Positions 15,878-24,376 of a stretch of 33,028 nucleotides of DNA are shown piece after piece (position 1 is the stretch's first letter; each line of letters begins with the position of its first letter). Source of the stretch: Chloroflexia bacterium. Lineage in GTDB: Bacteria > Chloroflexota > Chloroflexia > Thermomicrobiales > UBA6265. A program made the position numbers and the translations under genes. Below the pieces are notes generated by a model. That model worked only from the letters and a program-made list of their open reading frames with translations. It did no database searches and had not been told where the DNA came from. The stretch covers positions 1 to 33,028 of the forward strand of contig JACCXM010000278.1 of the NCBI GenBank assembly GCA_013697005.1, read 5' to 3'.

Positions 15878-15909
15878 TTCAGATTTCGCGCCGCGGCACG
15901 GGAATCGTG

Positions 15910-16830
15910 TCAGATCCCCCCTGCCGCCACCCGGCCGAGCGCGGTGATCCCCAAGATGTCGTCCAGGTCGTCGACCCACTGCAACATGATCCCCTGCACG
16001 CCCGCGGCTTCCCACGCTCGCAGTTGATCCGGGATTTCGGCGGCGGTGCCGACGATTTGTCCGGCCGCGCGTAGCTCGTCGGCGTTTTCTCCGGCCAGCC
16101 GTTCGGCGAGCTGATGCTCGTCCCGGCCGAAAATGATCCTAGTCATCAACGTCCGCCGCACCTCCGCCGGTTGGCGTCCTTCCTCACGCAGCAGGTCGTC
16201 GAGCAGCTGATTGCGCGCGCGAAACGTGTCGTGATCGATGTAGACCCCGTTCCATTCGTCCGCATAGCGGGCGGCCAGCGGCAAGGTGCGGCGGGGCCCA
16301 TTGCCTCCGACGACGATCGGTAGCATTCCCTGGCTGATGGGATTCGGCACGATTTCCGCGTCTTTCAGCGTGTAGAACTTGCCGGAATACGACACGGGTC
16401 CCACCGTGCGTGCCAATCGGGTCGCAATTTCCAGGGCCTCGGTGAAGCGCTGGAAGCGGTCGTCTATCCCGAGCAGGTCGAATCCCCACTCGTCATGCTC
16501 GCGCTCGTTCCAGCCGGCTCCCAACCCCAGCCGCAACCGTCCCGGGGCCAGCGCGTGAATGGCCGCGGCCTGCCACACGGCAATCCGCGGATCGCGGAAC
16601 GATACCGGCGCCACCACCGGCCCCAGCGAGATGCGCGCGGTGTTGGCCGCCGCCCAAGTCAGCGACGTCCAGAGCTCCAGCGCGTCGAGGTGCGGCCCCT
16701 CCGGGTCCGTAAAGTGATCCGAGCGATACAACCCGGCGTATCCCGCCTCCTCCACCGCCAACGCAATGCGCTGCCACCGCGGCCAGGTGACACCCTGCTG
16801 ACCTTCGATCATCAACCCAACGTCGATCAC
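15910..16830 (-). CDS. LLM-class (luciferase-like, probably F420-dependent) oxidoreductase
   Basis: A 306-residue TIM-barrel oxidoreductase of the bacterial luciferase-like superfamily. Landmarks are 'GLMIEGQQGVTWPRWQRIAL' at the start, 'GYAGLYRSDHF', 'ISLGPVVAPVSFRDPRIAVW', 'RLRLGLGAGWNEREHDEWGF' and 'LPIVVGGNGPRRTLPLAARY'. In Chloroflexota and actinobacteria most such proteins use coenzyme F420, but FMN cannot be excluded. The start is a GTG that lies inside a GGGGTGAT repeat unit (GGGGTGATCGACGTTGGG), and the family register supports it. It follows apt by 12 bases on the same strand, so the two are likely cotranscribed, though no functional link is obvious. Confidence 0.87.
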   Translation of the reverse strand: MIDVGLMIEGQQGVTWPRWQRIALAVEEAGYAGLYRSDHFTDPEGPHLDALELWTSLTWAAANTARISLGPVVAPVSFRDPRIAVWQAAAIHALAPGRLRLGLGAGWNEREHDEWGFDLLGIDDRFQRFTEALEIATRLARTVGPVSYSGKFYTLKDAEIVPNPISQGMLPIVVGGNGPRRTLPLAARYADEWNGVYIDHDTFRARNQLLDDLLREEGRQPAEVRRTLMTRIIFGRDEHQLAERLAGENADELRAAGQIVGTAAEIPDQLRAWEAAGVQGIMLQWVDDLDDILGITALGRVAAGGI

Positions 16831-16850
16831 CCCATCACCCCGTCACTCGT
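16824..16850. repeat. Half copy of the GGGGTGAT tandem element
   Basis: On the minus strand this reads ACGAGTGACGGGGTGATG followed by GGGTGATCG, matching the left end of the elements at 5864 and 11149. No second arm is present nearby. It bridges apt and the LLM gene, containing the apt stop codon (TGA at 16843-16845) and the GTG start of the next gene. Confidence 0.75.
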
Positions 16851-17406
16851 ACTTCAACAGGCTCGTCACCGGATAGTCCGCCAGTTTCTCACGCCCACGT
16901 AGCCCCACCAGCTCGATGAGCACCGCGATACCGGCGACCTCCCCGCCCAGGCGCTCGACCAACTCCGCGGCGGCGGCCGCCGTCCCACCGGTCGCCAGCA
17001 CGTCGTCGATGATGAGCACCCGTTCTCCGGGTAGGATCGCGTCAGTATGCATCTCGACCGTGTTGGCGCCGTACTCCAGGGCATAGTCGGCGCGCACGGT
17101 GGCCCGTGGCAACCGGCCCAGCTTGCGCACCAGCACCAGTCCCACCCCGAGCGCATACGCGACCGGCGCCCCCAGGATGAAACCCCGGCTCTCGATGCCG
17201 ACCACCGAATCGATGTTTGGATACGCTCTGGCCAGAGCGTCGACCGCGGTTCGCAACGCCTGACCATTGCCCAGCAGGGGGGTAATGTCACGGAAGAGGA
17301 TCCCCGCTTGCGGGAAATCGGGCACATCACGCACCAGTGGCTTCAACCCGAGCGCATCGCCCTTGTCCTGCCCCCCGTCTGCCTCCGTCACCACCCCGCA
17401 CCTCAC
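16843..17406 (-). CDS. apt: Adenine phosphoribosyltransferase
   Basis: A purine salvage enzyme converting adenine and PRPP to AMP in the cytoplasm. The sequence shows 'LVRDVPDFPQAGILFRDITP' (adenine/hood region), 'VVGIESRGFILGAPVAYALG', 'LEYGANTVEMHTDAI' and the PRPP-binding loop 'VLIIDDVLATGGTA' (~residues 130-142), all standard for APT. The start is uncertain. The GTG at 17406 gives 187 residues, slightly longer than usual; GTG codons at 5 and 6 or a TTG at about codon 21 would give the more typical ~170. It converges functionally with the purine-type ABC importer elsewhere in the window. Its last codon and stop lie in a repeat unit. Confidence 0.93.
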   Translation of the reverse strand: MRCGVVTEADGGQDKGDALGLKPLVRDVPDFPQAGILFRDITPLLGNGQALRTAVDALARAYPNIDSVVGIESRGFILGAPVAYALGVGLVLVRKLGRLPRATVRADYALEYGANTVEMHTDAILPGERVLIIDDVLATGGTAAAAAELVERLGGEVAGIAVLIELVGLRGREKLADYPVTSLLKYE

Positions 17407-17605
17407 CGGCCATCAACACCGAAATTTTTCACCCTCGACTTATAGCAGCAATGGCACGACACGGACCGGATCGCTATCGTTTCTGAAATCTGGGTGATAA
17501 ACTGCGCTTAGGTGGCGATAGCTACGGTCGACGCAATGGAGCGCGCCGGCAACGGCACGGCCACTTCGCGGAGAGCGGCGCGAAGTCGGGTAAGGGGGGA
17601 TCGGA
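17407..17605. promoter_or_regulatory. Divergent promoter region between apt and the HdeD-like gene
   Basis: A 199-base gap with genes leading away on both sides. It contains the only AT-rich patches nearby: CTATAAGT on the minus strand (around 17440) could be the apt -10, and GTGATAAACT on the plus strand (around 17495) could serve the stress-gene cluster. I cannot define matching -35 boxes or an operator, so this is a location rather than a mapped promoter. Confidence 0.35.
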
Positions 17606-18217
17606 ATGAGTCAACCGAGCCAGATGCAGCCTGGCGGGGCGGCGTTCGGTCAATCGCCACTGCTCCCAGGAGGCTTGGCATTCGAGCTTGCCAAGAAGTG
17701 GTGGGTACTACTCATCAGGGGCATTCTCCTGATCATCATCGGTCTGCTCGCCTTCGTGAGTCCACTCGTCTGGATCACGTTCGTCGGCATCTACATGCTC
17801 ATCGACGGCATGACCATGCTCTTCTCCGGTTTCGGCGACCAACCTCCGGGGCAAAGCCGCGGCCCGCTCGTCATCATCGGCGTGCTCAGTCTCCTTGCCG
17901 GATTGATCATTCTCTGGAACCCGGCCCTGGGTGGCATCACCCTTACTCTGGTCATCGCCGCCTGGGCGGTGGTCGCGGGCATCTTGACCATTATCTCGGC
18001 CATTCGGTTGCGCGAGGAGATCGACAACGAATGGTGGTTGATCCTGTCCGGGATCCTCGCCGTGATTTTCGGTATCCTGGTCTTTACCAATGTTTTGGCA
18101 GGCGTCCTGACCATCGCCTGGACATTCGGGGTATTCGCCGTGTTGGTCGGCATTCTGTCGATCGTGCTCGCGCTCCGGGTGCGGGACTTCGGAACCCAGA
18201 TCGGAGCAGTCACCTAG
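17606..18217 (+). CDS. HdeD-family (DUF308) membrane protein
   Basis: A 203-residue integral membrane protein with about six hydrophobic helices in three repeated pairs. Examples are 'VLLIRGILLIIIGLLAFVSP', 'IILWNPALGGITLTLVIAAW', and 'ILSGILAVIFGILVFTNVLA', each pair with the DUF308 'G-x-L-x-I-x-x-G-I-x-x-x-x-x-P' style. HdeD in E. coli is linked to acid resistance, but the molecular function is unknown. The ATG at 17606 follows GTAAGGGGGGATCGGA, a strong ribosome-binding site; the overlapping 17512 ORF is in another frame. It leads a run of stress-type genes. Confidence 0.88.
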   Translation: MSQPSQMQPGGAAFGQSPLLPGGLAFELAKKWWVLLIRGILLIIIGLLAFVSPLVWITFVGIYMLIDGMTMLFSGFGDQPPGQSRGPLVIIGVLSLLAGLIILWNPALGGITLTLVIAAWAVVAGILTIISAIRLREEIDNEWWLILSGILAVIFGILVFTNVLAGVLTIAWTFGVFAVLVGILSIVLALRVRDFGTQIGAVT

Positions 18218-18305
18218 CCGGCAATCCGGCTCCACATCCATGCATTACCTGGGGCACGGCGTTGGCGCCGTGCCCCGCTTACGTCTGGCGCGAAGGAGTG
18301 ACATC

Positions 18306-18872
18306 ATGACCAAGAAACCACTCATCGCCTTTATCGCCACCTATGACGATGTTGCCGGCGCGCGGCAGGATTACGACGAAGTCAAACAGGCCCACGGCAA
18401 GGGGTTTATCCGGGAATACGACGCCGCGATCATTTGGAAAAACGACAAGGGCAAGATCGAAATCGACTCGGTCAGCGAAGAAGCGAGCCGCAAATGGCTG
18501 TTGGCGGGATTGGGCGCCGGCGCTCTGATCGGGCTCATATTTCCGCCCTCGATCCTCGCCACCTCCGCCATCGGGGCGCTGAGCGGCGCCGTCATCGGCA
18601 AGTTTCGCGACGGGCTCGCCCAGGACGATCTCGAACAGATCGGCGCCGCGATGACAGGCGACAACGCCGCGCTGGTCGTCGTCGCCGAGGACAAGGTCGC
18701 CGACGCCCTGCACAGCATCGGAGCGAAACTCGATGCCTCGAATCAGCAAATCGAGGTGGTCCTCAGCGCCGATGCCGCCGTCGCCGCCGAGCAGCTTCAG
18801 GATGCGATCGCCGAGGCGTCGCTGCAACTCGATCAACTCGCCAAACAGGATGCCGAGCGGGCGTCTCAATGA
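18306..18872 (+). CDS. DUF1269-family membrane protein
   Basis: A 188-residue protein of the DUF1269 type: an N-terminal soluble part ('IAFIATYDDVAGARQDYDEV', 'YDAAIIWKNDKGKIEID'), then a glycine-rich hydrophobic stretch 'LLAGLGAGALIGLIFPPSIL' and 'IGALSGAVIGKF', then a second soluble part ending in a helical region. Such proteins often accompany universal stress proteins and HdeD-like genes; their role is unknown. The start is the ATG at 18306 with GAAGGAGTGACATC upstream. A 14-bp palindrome begins immediately after the stop. Confidence 0.8.
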   Translation: MTKKPLIAFIATYDDVAGARQDYDEVKQAHGKGFIREYDAAIIWKNDKGKIEIDSVSEEASRKWLLAGLGAGALIGLIFPPSILATSAIGALSGAVIGKFRDGLAQDDLEQIGAAMTGDNAALVVVAEDKVADALHSIGAKLDASNQQIEVVLSADAAVAAEQLQDAIAEASLQLDQLAKQDAERASQ

Positions 18873-18893
18873 GTCGGACGTCCGACGTCCGAC
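18873..18893. repeat. Perfect 14-bp palindrome plus third 7-mer after the DUF1269 stop
   Basis: GTCGGACGTCCGAC is a perfect palindrome directly after the TGA, followed by one more GTCCGAC. It could form a short hairpin at the mRNA end or be a protein-binding site ahead of the universal stress gene. There is no T-run, so a classic terminator is unlikely. Confidence 0.6.
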
Positions 18894-18986
18894 GAGTTAC
18901 GATCGAGACCCATCGCGGCGGCATCGCCCGCGGCCACGGCCTATCCTTAGCGGGAATCGGCTCTGGACCCAAGTGGGAGTGAAGCG

Positions 18987-19940
18987 ATGCAGGCTCCGAA
19001 TACCCCGACAATCGGTTCGCCCCTCCTCATCCCCTTCGATGGGTCCGCCAATGCCGAGGTTGTGCTCCCCTATGTGAGTCTGCTCGCCGCACCGGAGCAA
19101 CAGGTCATCCTGTTGCAAGTCATACCTACCACTCAATCTGTGACAAGCCCGCTCGGCGACGTGATGCTGTCCGCCGAGGAGGTGCACCGTGCCGCCGAGG
19201 AAGCGGCGCGGCAGGATTTGGCACGGATCGCCGCACGTCTGGCCACGATGGCGCCCGATCTCCACATCGAGCAGGTCATCGAGACTGGGGACCCTTGGGA
19301 GTGGATCGCCAAGGTCGCCACCCGCAGTCAGGCGCACACCATTCTGCTCGCCAGCCAGGGCGCCAGCGCCGCCGCGCCCGGCGGTTTTGGCAGTGTGGTT
19401 GGTCACGTCGTGCGCACGGCGCCCGTACCCGTCATGGTCGTCAAACCCGGCAACGAGGCGGCGGACGCCAAGATCGTCGCCCGGCTGGTCGTCGCGCACG
19501 ATGGCTCGGATCGCGCCGCGCAGGTGTTGCCGATGATTCAGGCGTTGGCGAAACGGCTCGGTGCCCACGTCCACATCGTCGCCGTGGTCGAGGACGAAGA
19601 AAGCGCGCTGCCGGCCAATGCCGCGGCCGGTATTGATCCGCACGTGCGTGAGGAGGCTCGAGCTGACCACTTGAATGCGGCCAGGAGTCGCGTCGAAGCC
19701 GCGGGCGCCGGTCTCATGCGTGAGGGACTCTCGGCCTCGTGGCAGGTGCTGAGCGGCCCAGCCGCCGCCGCCATTATCGAGGCGAGCGCGGCGCACGACG
19801 TGCTCGCGATCACGTCGCATGGGCAGAGCGCATCGCGCTGGATGCTCGGCAGCGTTGCCGAAAGGGTCATCCGCGAATCGCCCGTCCCAGTCATCCTGCT
19901 GCGCACCCCCCCGGAGACGCCCCCGGGCCCGACCGTATGA
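18987..19940 (+). CDS. Universal stress protein, two UspA domains
   Basis: A 317-residue cytoplasmic protein with two UspA domains. Domain 1 (~8-155) starts 'SPLLIPFDGSANAEVVLPYV' and ends with the nucleotide-binding stretch 'GSVVGHVVRTAPVPVMVVK'. Domain 2 (~165-310) starts 'ARLVVAHDGSDRAAQVLPMI' and ends 'HGQSASRWMLGSVAERVIRE', matching the G-2x-G-9x-G-S ATP-binding pattern. Domain 1 has a looser version of that motif. The ATG has GGGAGTGAAGCG upstream. The stop overlaps the next universal stress gene (ATGA), so the pair is co-translated. Confidence 0.9.
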   Translation: MQAPNTPTIGSPLLIPFDGSANAEVVLPYVSLLAAPEQQVILLQVIPTTQSVTSPLGDVMLSAEEVHRAAEEAARQDLARIAARLATMAPDLHIEQVIETGDPWEWIAKVATRSQAHTILLASQGASAAAPGGFGSVVGHVVRTAPVPVMVVKPGNEAADAKIVARLVVAHDGSDRAAQVLPMIQALAKRLGAHVHIVAVVEDEESALPANAAAGIDPHVREEARADHLNAARSRVEAAGAGLMREGLSASWQVLSGPAAAAIIEASAAHDVLAITSHGQSASRWMLGSVAERVIRESPVPVILLRTPPETPPGPTV

Positions 19941-20749
19941 CCATGTTCAACCGCATCCTGGCGCCCCTCGACGGTTCTGCTCGCGCCGAGACCGCGCTGG
20001 GCTGGATCACCATTCTCCCCGCCCGCCATGTCCGGTTACTCCAGGTCTGCCCCGGCGAGGATACGCGGCGGGCGGAAGCAGAGGAGTATCTGACGGCGAT
20101 CGCGGCTCGCGTGCAGGCCGTCGCGACCGAAGTCGAAATCCGCGTCGTGCACGACGAACCGGCCGAAGGCATCGTCGCCGCCGCCGCCGATGCCGACCTG
20201 GTGGTGATGTGTACTCAGGGTGCCGGGGACGGGGGGCGGCTGCTGTACGGCAGTGTTGCCGATCGGGTCGCCCGGCACGCCCCGGTACCGACTCTGCTCG
20301 TGCGCGGCGGTCGCGATCCGATTGCAGCCACGCCGGTACGCCGGATCGTGGTTCCCCTCGATGGCTCACCAGCCGCCGAACGCGCCCTGCCGATGGCGGC
20401 GAAACTGGCGACGATTCTCGCCGGACAGCTTCATTTCATTACGGTCGATGACGCGGATGGCGTTGACCAACCCCGGTCATCCACGACCGATAAAGGCGCA
20501 ACCGCGGCTCACGCCTATCTCGAGCAGATGGCGGGAGACACGACGGCGGACGCTGTAGCCCCCTCCACCGAAGTGCGATCCGGTGAAGCCGGGAACGAGT
20601 TACTGACGGCGGTCGGCCCCGGTGATCTGCTGGTGATCACGACCCATGGCCGCGGCGCAGCGCGACGCTGGCAGATCGGCCGGGTGGCCGAAAAACTGCT
20701 CCGTCACGCGGCCGCACCGATCGTGCTGATCCGCGCCGATTCACCTTGA
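19937..20749 (+). CDS. Universal stress protein, two UspA domains, second paralogue
   Basis: A 270-residue tandem UspA protein. Domain 1 is short: 'FNRILAPLDGSARAETALGW' to 'GGRLLYGSVADRVARHAPVP'. Domain 2 runs from 'VRRIVVPLDGSPAAERALPM' to 'THGRGAARRWQIGRVAEKLL', where the final G-S of the ATP motif is replaced by G-R, so nucleotide binding in that half may be weakened. The true start is the ATG at 19937 in an ATGA overlap; the 19739 start lies inside the previous gene. Its own stop overlaps the TTG of the following PQQ-like gene. Confidence 0.88.
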   Translation: MTMFNRILAPLDGSARAETALGWITILPARHVRLLQVCPGEDTRRAEAEEYLTAIAARVQAVATEVEIRVVHDEPAEGIVAAAADADLVVMCTQGAGDGGRLLYGSVADRVARHAPVPTLLVRGGRDPIAATPVRRIVVPLDGSPAAERALPMAAKLATILAGQLHFITVDDADGVDQPRSSTTDKGATAAHAYLEQMAGDTTADAVAPSTEVRSGEAGNELLTAVGPGDLLVITTHGRGAARRWQIGRVAEKLLRHAAAPIVLIRADSP

Positions 20750-22680
20750 CCATATCCTCGGTCTCGCTATGGTTCCGCCTCAGTATCGCGCTGATCGTCA
20801 TCACGACGGCTGCGCCGGCGATCGTCTCCGCCCGCCAGGCGACGCCCGCGGCAACGGCGGCCGGGCCAACACCGCCACCCTTGGCCTGCCCCGTGCCCCC
20901 GCTCAGCGCGGCCGCGTTGGTTTCCATCCTGCGCGAACCAACACCGGAAGACCCTTCGGCGGATGACCCAAGAGGCGACGCCGTGCCTCCCGCCGAACGC
21001 GAAGCGATTGGCCAACTTGTCGCAACCTGGACGATGTGCCTGGCTGCTGGTGATATTCCCGCGCTGCTTGGTCTATTCACGCCCGATGGCGTGCGGCGCC
21101 TGCTCGGCGAGCGGGCTCCCTTGCTCGGCGGACCCGCCGGTCTCCGCGTTGCGGTCCCGACGGTCTCCAGCATCGAGCGGCTCGAGGACGGCCGCATCGC
21201 GGCGCGTATAACGATCGATCCCTCCCCCGCCGGAACCGCTCCCCTGGAAACCGTCATCATGCTCGCCGAGCAAGGCGCGGACGGCCGCTGGTGGATCGAC
21301 CATCTCCATTCGTCAGGGGAGCTGGCCGGGACCTCTGGTCCGGCTCCCCCGCCCAGGAATGACGCTCGCCCCCTGTTGCGCCATCCGATCGCGCCAGGTG
21401 CTGGGGTGCCGGTCCTCGGTCCCGGACCGACCGTACCCATGCGCGGCGCGGACGGCGCCCGGACCGGTCTCCAGAGTGGACCCCTGCCCAAGGGCGACCC
21501 GGTCGAGCGATGGCGAACCCCGGCCGGTTGGTATTCCGATGTCCAACCGGTGGTGGCCCGAGGTCTCGTCTACTTCGGCGGATTCTCCCTTGGCGAGCGA
21601 ACACCGGTACTGGCGGCGATCGATACCGCGACTGGCGGCGTGCGCTGGCAAACCACCGCGCCCGTCGCCTGGGCCGACTTCCCGGATGCCCCGGCCCTGG
21701 CTAGCGATATCCTCTTTGCTCCCGTCGAGGCGCCCGTCGCCGGGGTCATGGCCGTCGCCGCGGCGACCGGCGCACCGCTCTGGTTCGCACCATTCGGATT
21801 CACCTCGGTCACGGCCCCGGCAGTCGATGCCGACGCGGTCTACAGTGCCGGCTGGGGAGTGCGCAACACGCGCGACCGCACCCAGAATGACGCCTCCGGC
21901 GCCGTCTTCGCCCTCGATCAGCGCACTGGACGCGAACGCTGGCGCTTTCTCGCCCCCGCTCGCTTCGGTCCAGTTGCGGTCGGACCCGATATCGTCTATG
22001 TCCCGAGCGATCGCGGGCTCTACGCCATTGACCGCGCCACTGGCCGCAAGCGCTGGCAGGCTCGCTTTTCCCCGGATGCGGGTGAGCCGGCGACCCTTGC
22101 GGCAGACACCATCGTCTTCGCCGGCTCGGAAATCACCTCCGGCCAGACCGGCGTGTTTGCGCTCGATGCCAGCAGTGGCGCGTTGCGCTGGCGTGTCGAT
22201 CTGCCACCGACACCCGGCGTCCGCGCCGGGACGGCGGCGGCGAATGACCGCGTCTTCGTGACCCGCTGGGAAGCCCCGGCGGGCGATCCCGCCCGTGGTA
22301 TGCCGACCCTGCGCACCTACGATCTGACGACCGGCCAACAAAGCTGGGTCTTTCAAGTGAGCGCGGACAATGCCTCCCCCGGTCAGCCGGTCGGGACCGG
22401 CTCGCTGACGACACCGGTGGTATCCGGTGAGTCCGTGGTGTTCGGGGTAGCGGTGCGGGTTCCCGCCCCCGGCGCCGCGGGGAACGCGGACGGTCTCTAC
22501 GCGGTCGATCGCACCACCGGGATGCTAAGCAGGCGCGACTCGGCCGCTGTTCCCATCCGCTCCGCGCCGGCGATCCTCGACGGTGCCATCTATGCCATGG
22601 GTGGGTTGCGGGCGCGCGGCGGCGCCAGCGGCGGTATGCTGCTCGCGTTCGGCGCTGACGCGGGCGATATCGCCTCGTGA
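20746..22680 (+). CDS. Exported PQQ-like beta-propeller protein with N-terminal NTF2-like domain
   Basis: A 644-residue exported protein. The TTG start overlaps the previous stop (TTGA), and a signal segment 'FRLSIALIVITTAAPAIVSA' is followed by 'RQATPAA'. Residues ~75-195 form an NTF2/SnoaL-like domain ('VATWTMCLAAGDIPALLGLF', 'SIERLEDGRIAARITID', 'GADGRWWIDHLH'). From ~250 onward come at least five PQQ-type propeller blades with the 'vyALDxxTGxxxWxf' signature: 'LAAIDTATGGVRWQTT', 'VFALDQRTGRERWRF', 'LYAIDRATGRKRWQARF', 'VFALDASSGALRWRVDL' and 'LRTYDLTTGQQSWVFQV'. It lacks the catalytic hallmarks of PQQ dehydrogenases, so a binding or scaffold role is more likely. Confidence 0.82.
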   Translation: MTISSVSLWFRLSIALIVITTAAPAIVSARQATPAATAAGPTPPPLACPVPPLSAAALVSILREPTPEDPSADDPRGDAVPPAEREAIGQLVATWTMCLAAGDIPALLGLFTPDGVRRLLGERAPLLGGPAGLRVAVPTVSSIERLEDGRIAARITIDPSPAGTAPLETVIMLAEQGADGRWWIDHLHSSGELAGTSGPAPPPRNDARPLLRHPIAPGAGVPVLGPGPTVPMRGADGARTGLQSGPLPKGDPVERWRTPAGWYSDVQPVVARGLVYFGGFSLGERTPVLAAIDTATGGVRWQTTAPVAWADFPDAPALASDILFAPVEAPVAGVMAVAAATGAPLWFAPFGFTSVTAPAVDADAVYSAGWGVRNTRDRTQNDASGAVFALDQRTGRERWRFLAPARFGPVAVGPDIVYVPSDRGLYAIDRATGRKRWQARFSPDAGEPATLAADTIVFAGSEITSGQTGVFALDASSGALRWRVDLPPTPGVRAGTAAANDRVFVTRWEAPAGDPARGMPTLRTYDLTTGQQSWVFQVSADNASPGQPVGTGSLTTPVVSGESVVFGVAVRVPAPGAAGNADGLYAVDRTTGMLSRRDSAAVPIRSAPAILDGAIYAMGGLRARGGASGGMLLAFGADAGDIAS

Positions 22681-24335
22681 CCTCCCGTGCGCCAAAATGG
22701 AGACCGCCTGTGCCGGGCTCTCAGACCACCTCACTGTTGCGGAAGGTCATCGCCCAGCTCCGCAAGCGCGCTCGCGTCATCACGCTCTCCGACTCCACCG
22801 GCGCTGCATTGACCGGCCGCGAAACGCTGCTGCGCGCCCTGGTGCTGCGGCGGCTCCTGCGCCGCACTATCGCCCCCGGCGAACGGAACGTCGGCGTTCT
22901 TCTCCCGCCGACCGTCGCCGCGGCGGTGACGAACCTTGCCCTGGCGCTGGATCGCCGGGTCGCGGTGAATCTCAACTACAGCCTCTCCGCGGAGCTGGTC
23001 CGCTTTTCGATTGCCGAGGCTGGGCTGCGCCACGTGATCACCTCCCGCACGTTTCTGGAGCGGATGCCGGTCGATCTCAGCGGGGTCGCCACAATCCTCC
23101 TCGAAGATTTGGCGCCGCGCGCTTCTCTGCTCGACAAGGCAGCCGCCGCGCTGCTCGCATTCCTCCCGCTGCCTCTGTCCCTGCTGGAACGCCTCCTGGG
23201 TATCAACGACATGCCCGCGGATGACCCGATGACGATCATCTTCACCTCGGGGTCGACCGGGAGACCCAAGGGGGTCGTCCTTCCCTGGCGCAGCATCGAA
23301 GCGAATACCGGCATGGTCAACGCACTCCTCCAATTGCGCCCCGACGACGTCATGCTTGGCGTCTTGCCGTTTTTTCACACCTTTGGCTACACCATCACCC
23401 TCTGGACTATGCTCGCAATGGGGGTCGGCGCGGTGTTTCACACAAATCCCCTGGAGGGGCGGGTAGTCGGCCGTCTCCTGCGCGATCGAAACGTCACCAT
23501 TGTCCTGGGGACGCCCACCCTGCTTCGCGCCTACATGCGGCGCTTGCCCCCGGAAGATTTTTCCTCCGTCGAGATCGTCGCGGCGGGATCGGAACCCTTG
23601 TCGGGCGCGGTCAGCGACGCCTTCGCGGTCAAATTCGGCATCCGGCCCTTTCAGGGCTACGGCGCGACCGAGCTCGGACCGATCGTCTCCGCCAACGTCC
23701 CGGCGTCCCGCGCCCTGGGCGATCCCAGCGCCGGATTGCGGGAAGGCACCGTCGGCCGCCCGGCGCTCGGGGTTCGGGTTCAGGTGCGCGATGCCGAGAA
23801 CGGGACGGTGCTGGGACCGGGCGAGCGGGGTGTGCTGTGGGTGACAGGACCGCACGTGATGCTCGGCTACCTGAACCAGCCGGAGCTCACCAATCAGGTG
23901 CTCGTGGACGGTTGGTACAACACCGGCGACGTAGTGACCATCGACGACGACGGCTTCATCACGATTGTCGGCCGCCAGAGCCGCTTCGCCAAGATCGGCG
24001 GCGAGCAGGTGCCATTTGCCGCTATCGAAGAGGTCCTGGCCACGCTGACCGGGGGCAGTGAGGATGGCGCGCCGCGTGCCGTCGTCACCGCCGTGCCCGA
24101 CGACGCCACCGGGGAGCGGTTGATCGTCGTCCATACCGCGCTGGAAGAATCTATCGAGCAGCTTGTCGCGGGGATGGTTGCCGCCGGGCTCCCCCGGCTC
24201 TTCATTCCGGCCCCGGCCGATTTCCACCAGATCGCGGTCATGCCATTGATCGGTATCGGCAAAGTCGATCTCGAATCGGTCAACCAGTTCGCGCACACCG
24301 CCGCCGCCAAGCGGCGAACCACCTCGAAAACATAG
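22677..24335 (+). CDS. AMP-forming acyl-CoA/acyl-ACP synthetase
   Basis: A 552-residue ANL-superfamily adenylating enzyme. The P-loop-like A3 motif is 'TIIFTSGSTGRPKGVV' (~183-198), followed by 'VLPFFHTFGYTITLW', the A5 motif 'QGYGATELGPIVSANVP', 'DGWYNTGDVVTIDDDGFI' (A7) and 'GRQSRFAKIGGEQV' (A8). The C-terminal catalytic lysine is probably in 'IGIGKVD'. The hydrophobic piece 'ALLAFLPLPLSLLERLLG' and the overall layout resemble the synthetase half of Aas (acyl-ACP synthetase/2-acyl-GPE acyltransferase), so fatty acid recycling onto lipids is a reasonable guess. The GTG start overlaps the preceding stop (GTGA). Confidence 0.88.
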   Translation: MTSRAPKWRPPVPGSQTTSLLRKVIAQLRKRARVITLSDSTGAALTGRETLLRALVLRRLLRRTIAPGERNVGVLLPPTVAAAVTNLALALDRRVAVNLNYSLSAELVRFSIAEAGLRHVITSRTFLERMPVDLSGVATILLEDLAPRASLLDKAAAALLAFLPLPLSLLERLLGINDMPADDPMTIIFTSGSTGRPKGVVLPWRSIEANTGMVNALLQLRPDDVMLGVLPFFHTFGYTITLWTMLAMGVGAVFHTNPLEGRVVGRLLRDRNVTIVLGTPTLLRAYMRRLPPEDFSSVEIVAAGSEPLSGAVSDAFAVKFGIRPFQGYGATELGPIVSANVPASRALGDPSAGLREGTVGRPALGVRVQVRDAENGTVLGPGERGVLWVTGPHVMLGYLNQPELTNQVLVDGWYNTGDVVTIDDDGFITIVGRQSRFAKIGGEQVPFAAIEEVLATLTGGSEDGAPRAVVTAVPDDATGERLIVVHTALEESIEQLVAGMVAAGLPRLFIPAPADFHQIAVMPLIGIGKVDLESVNQFAHTAAAKRRTTSKT

Positions 24336-24376
24336 GTCAGCGGTCTGAGATACTTCCCGCATGAGCAGCGCAAGTC

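Noticed and set aside
17512-18309. 265-codon ORF starting upstream of the HdeD-like gene
   Set aside because: Another frame of the same region; the HdeD frame has membrane helices and a strong ribosome-binding site.
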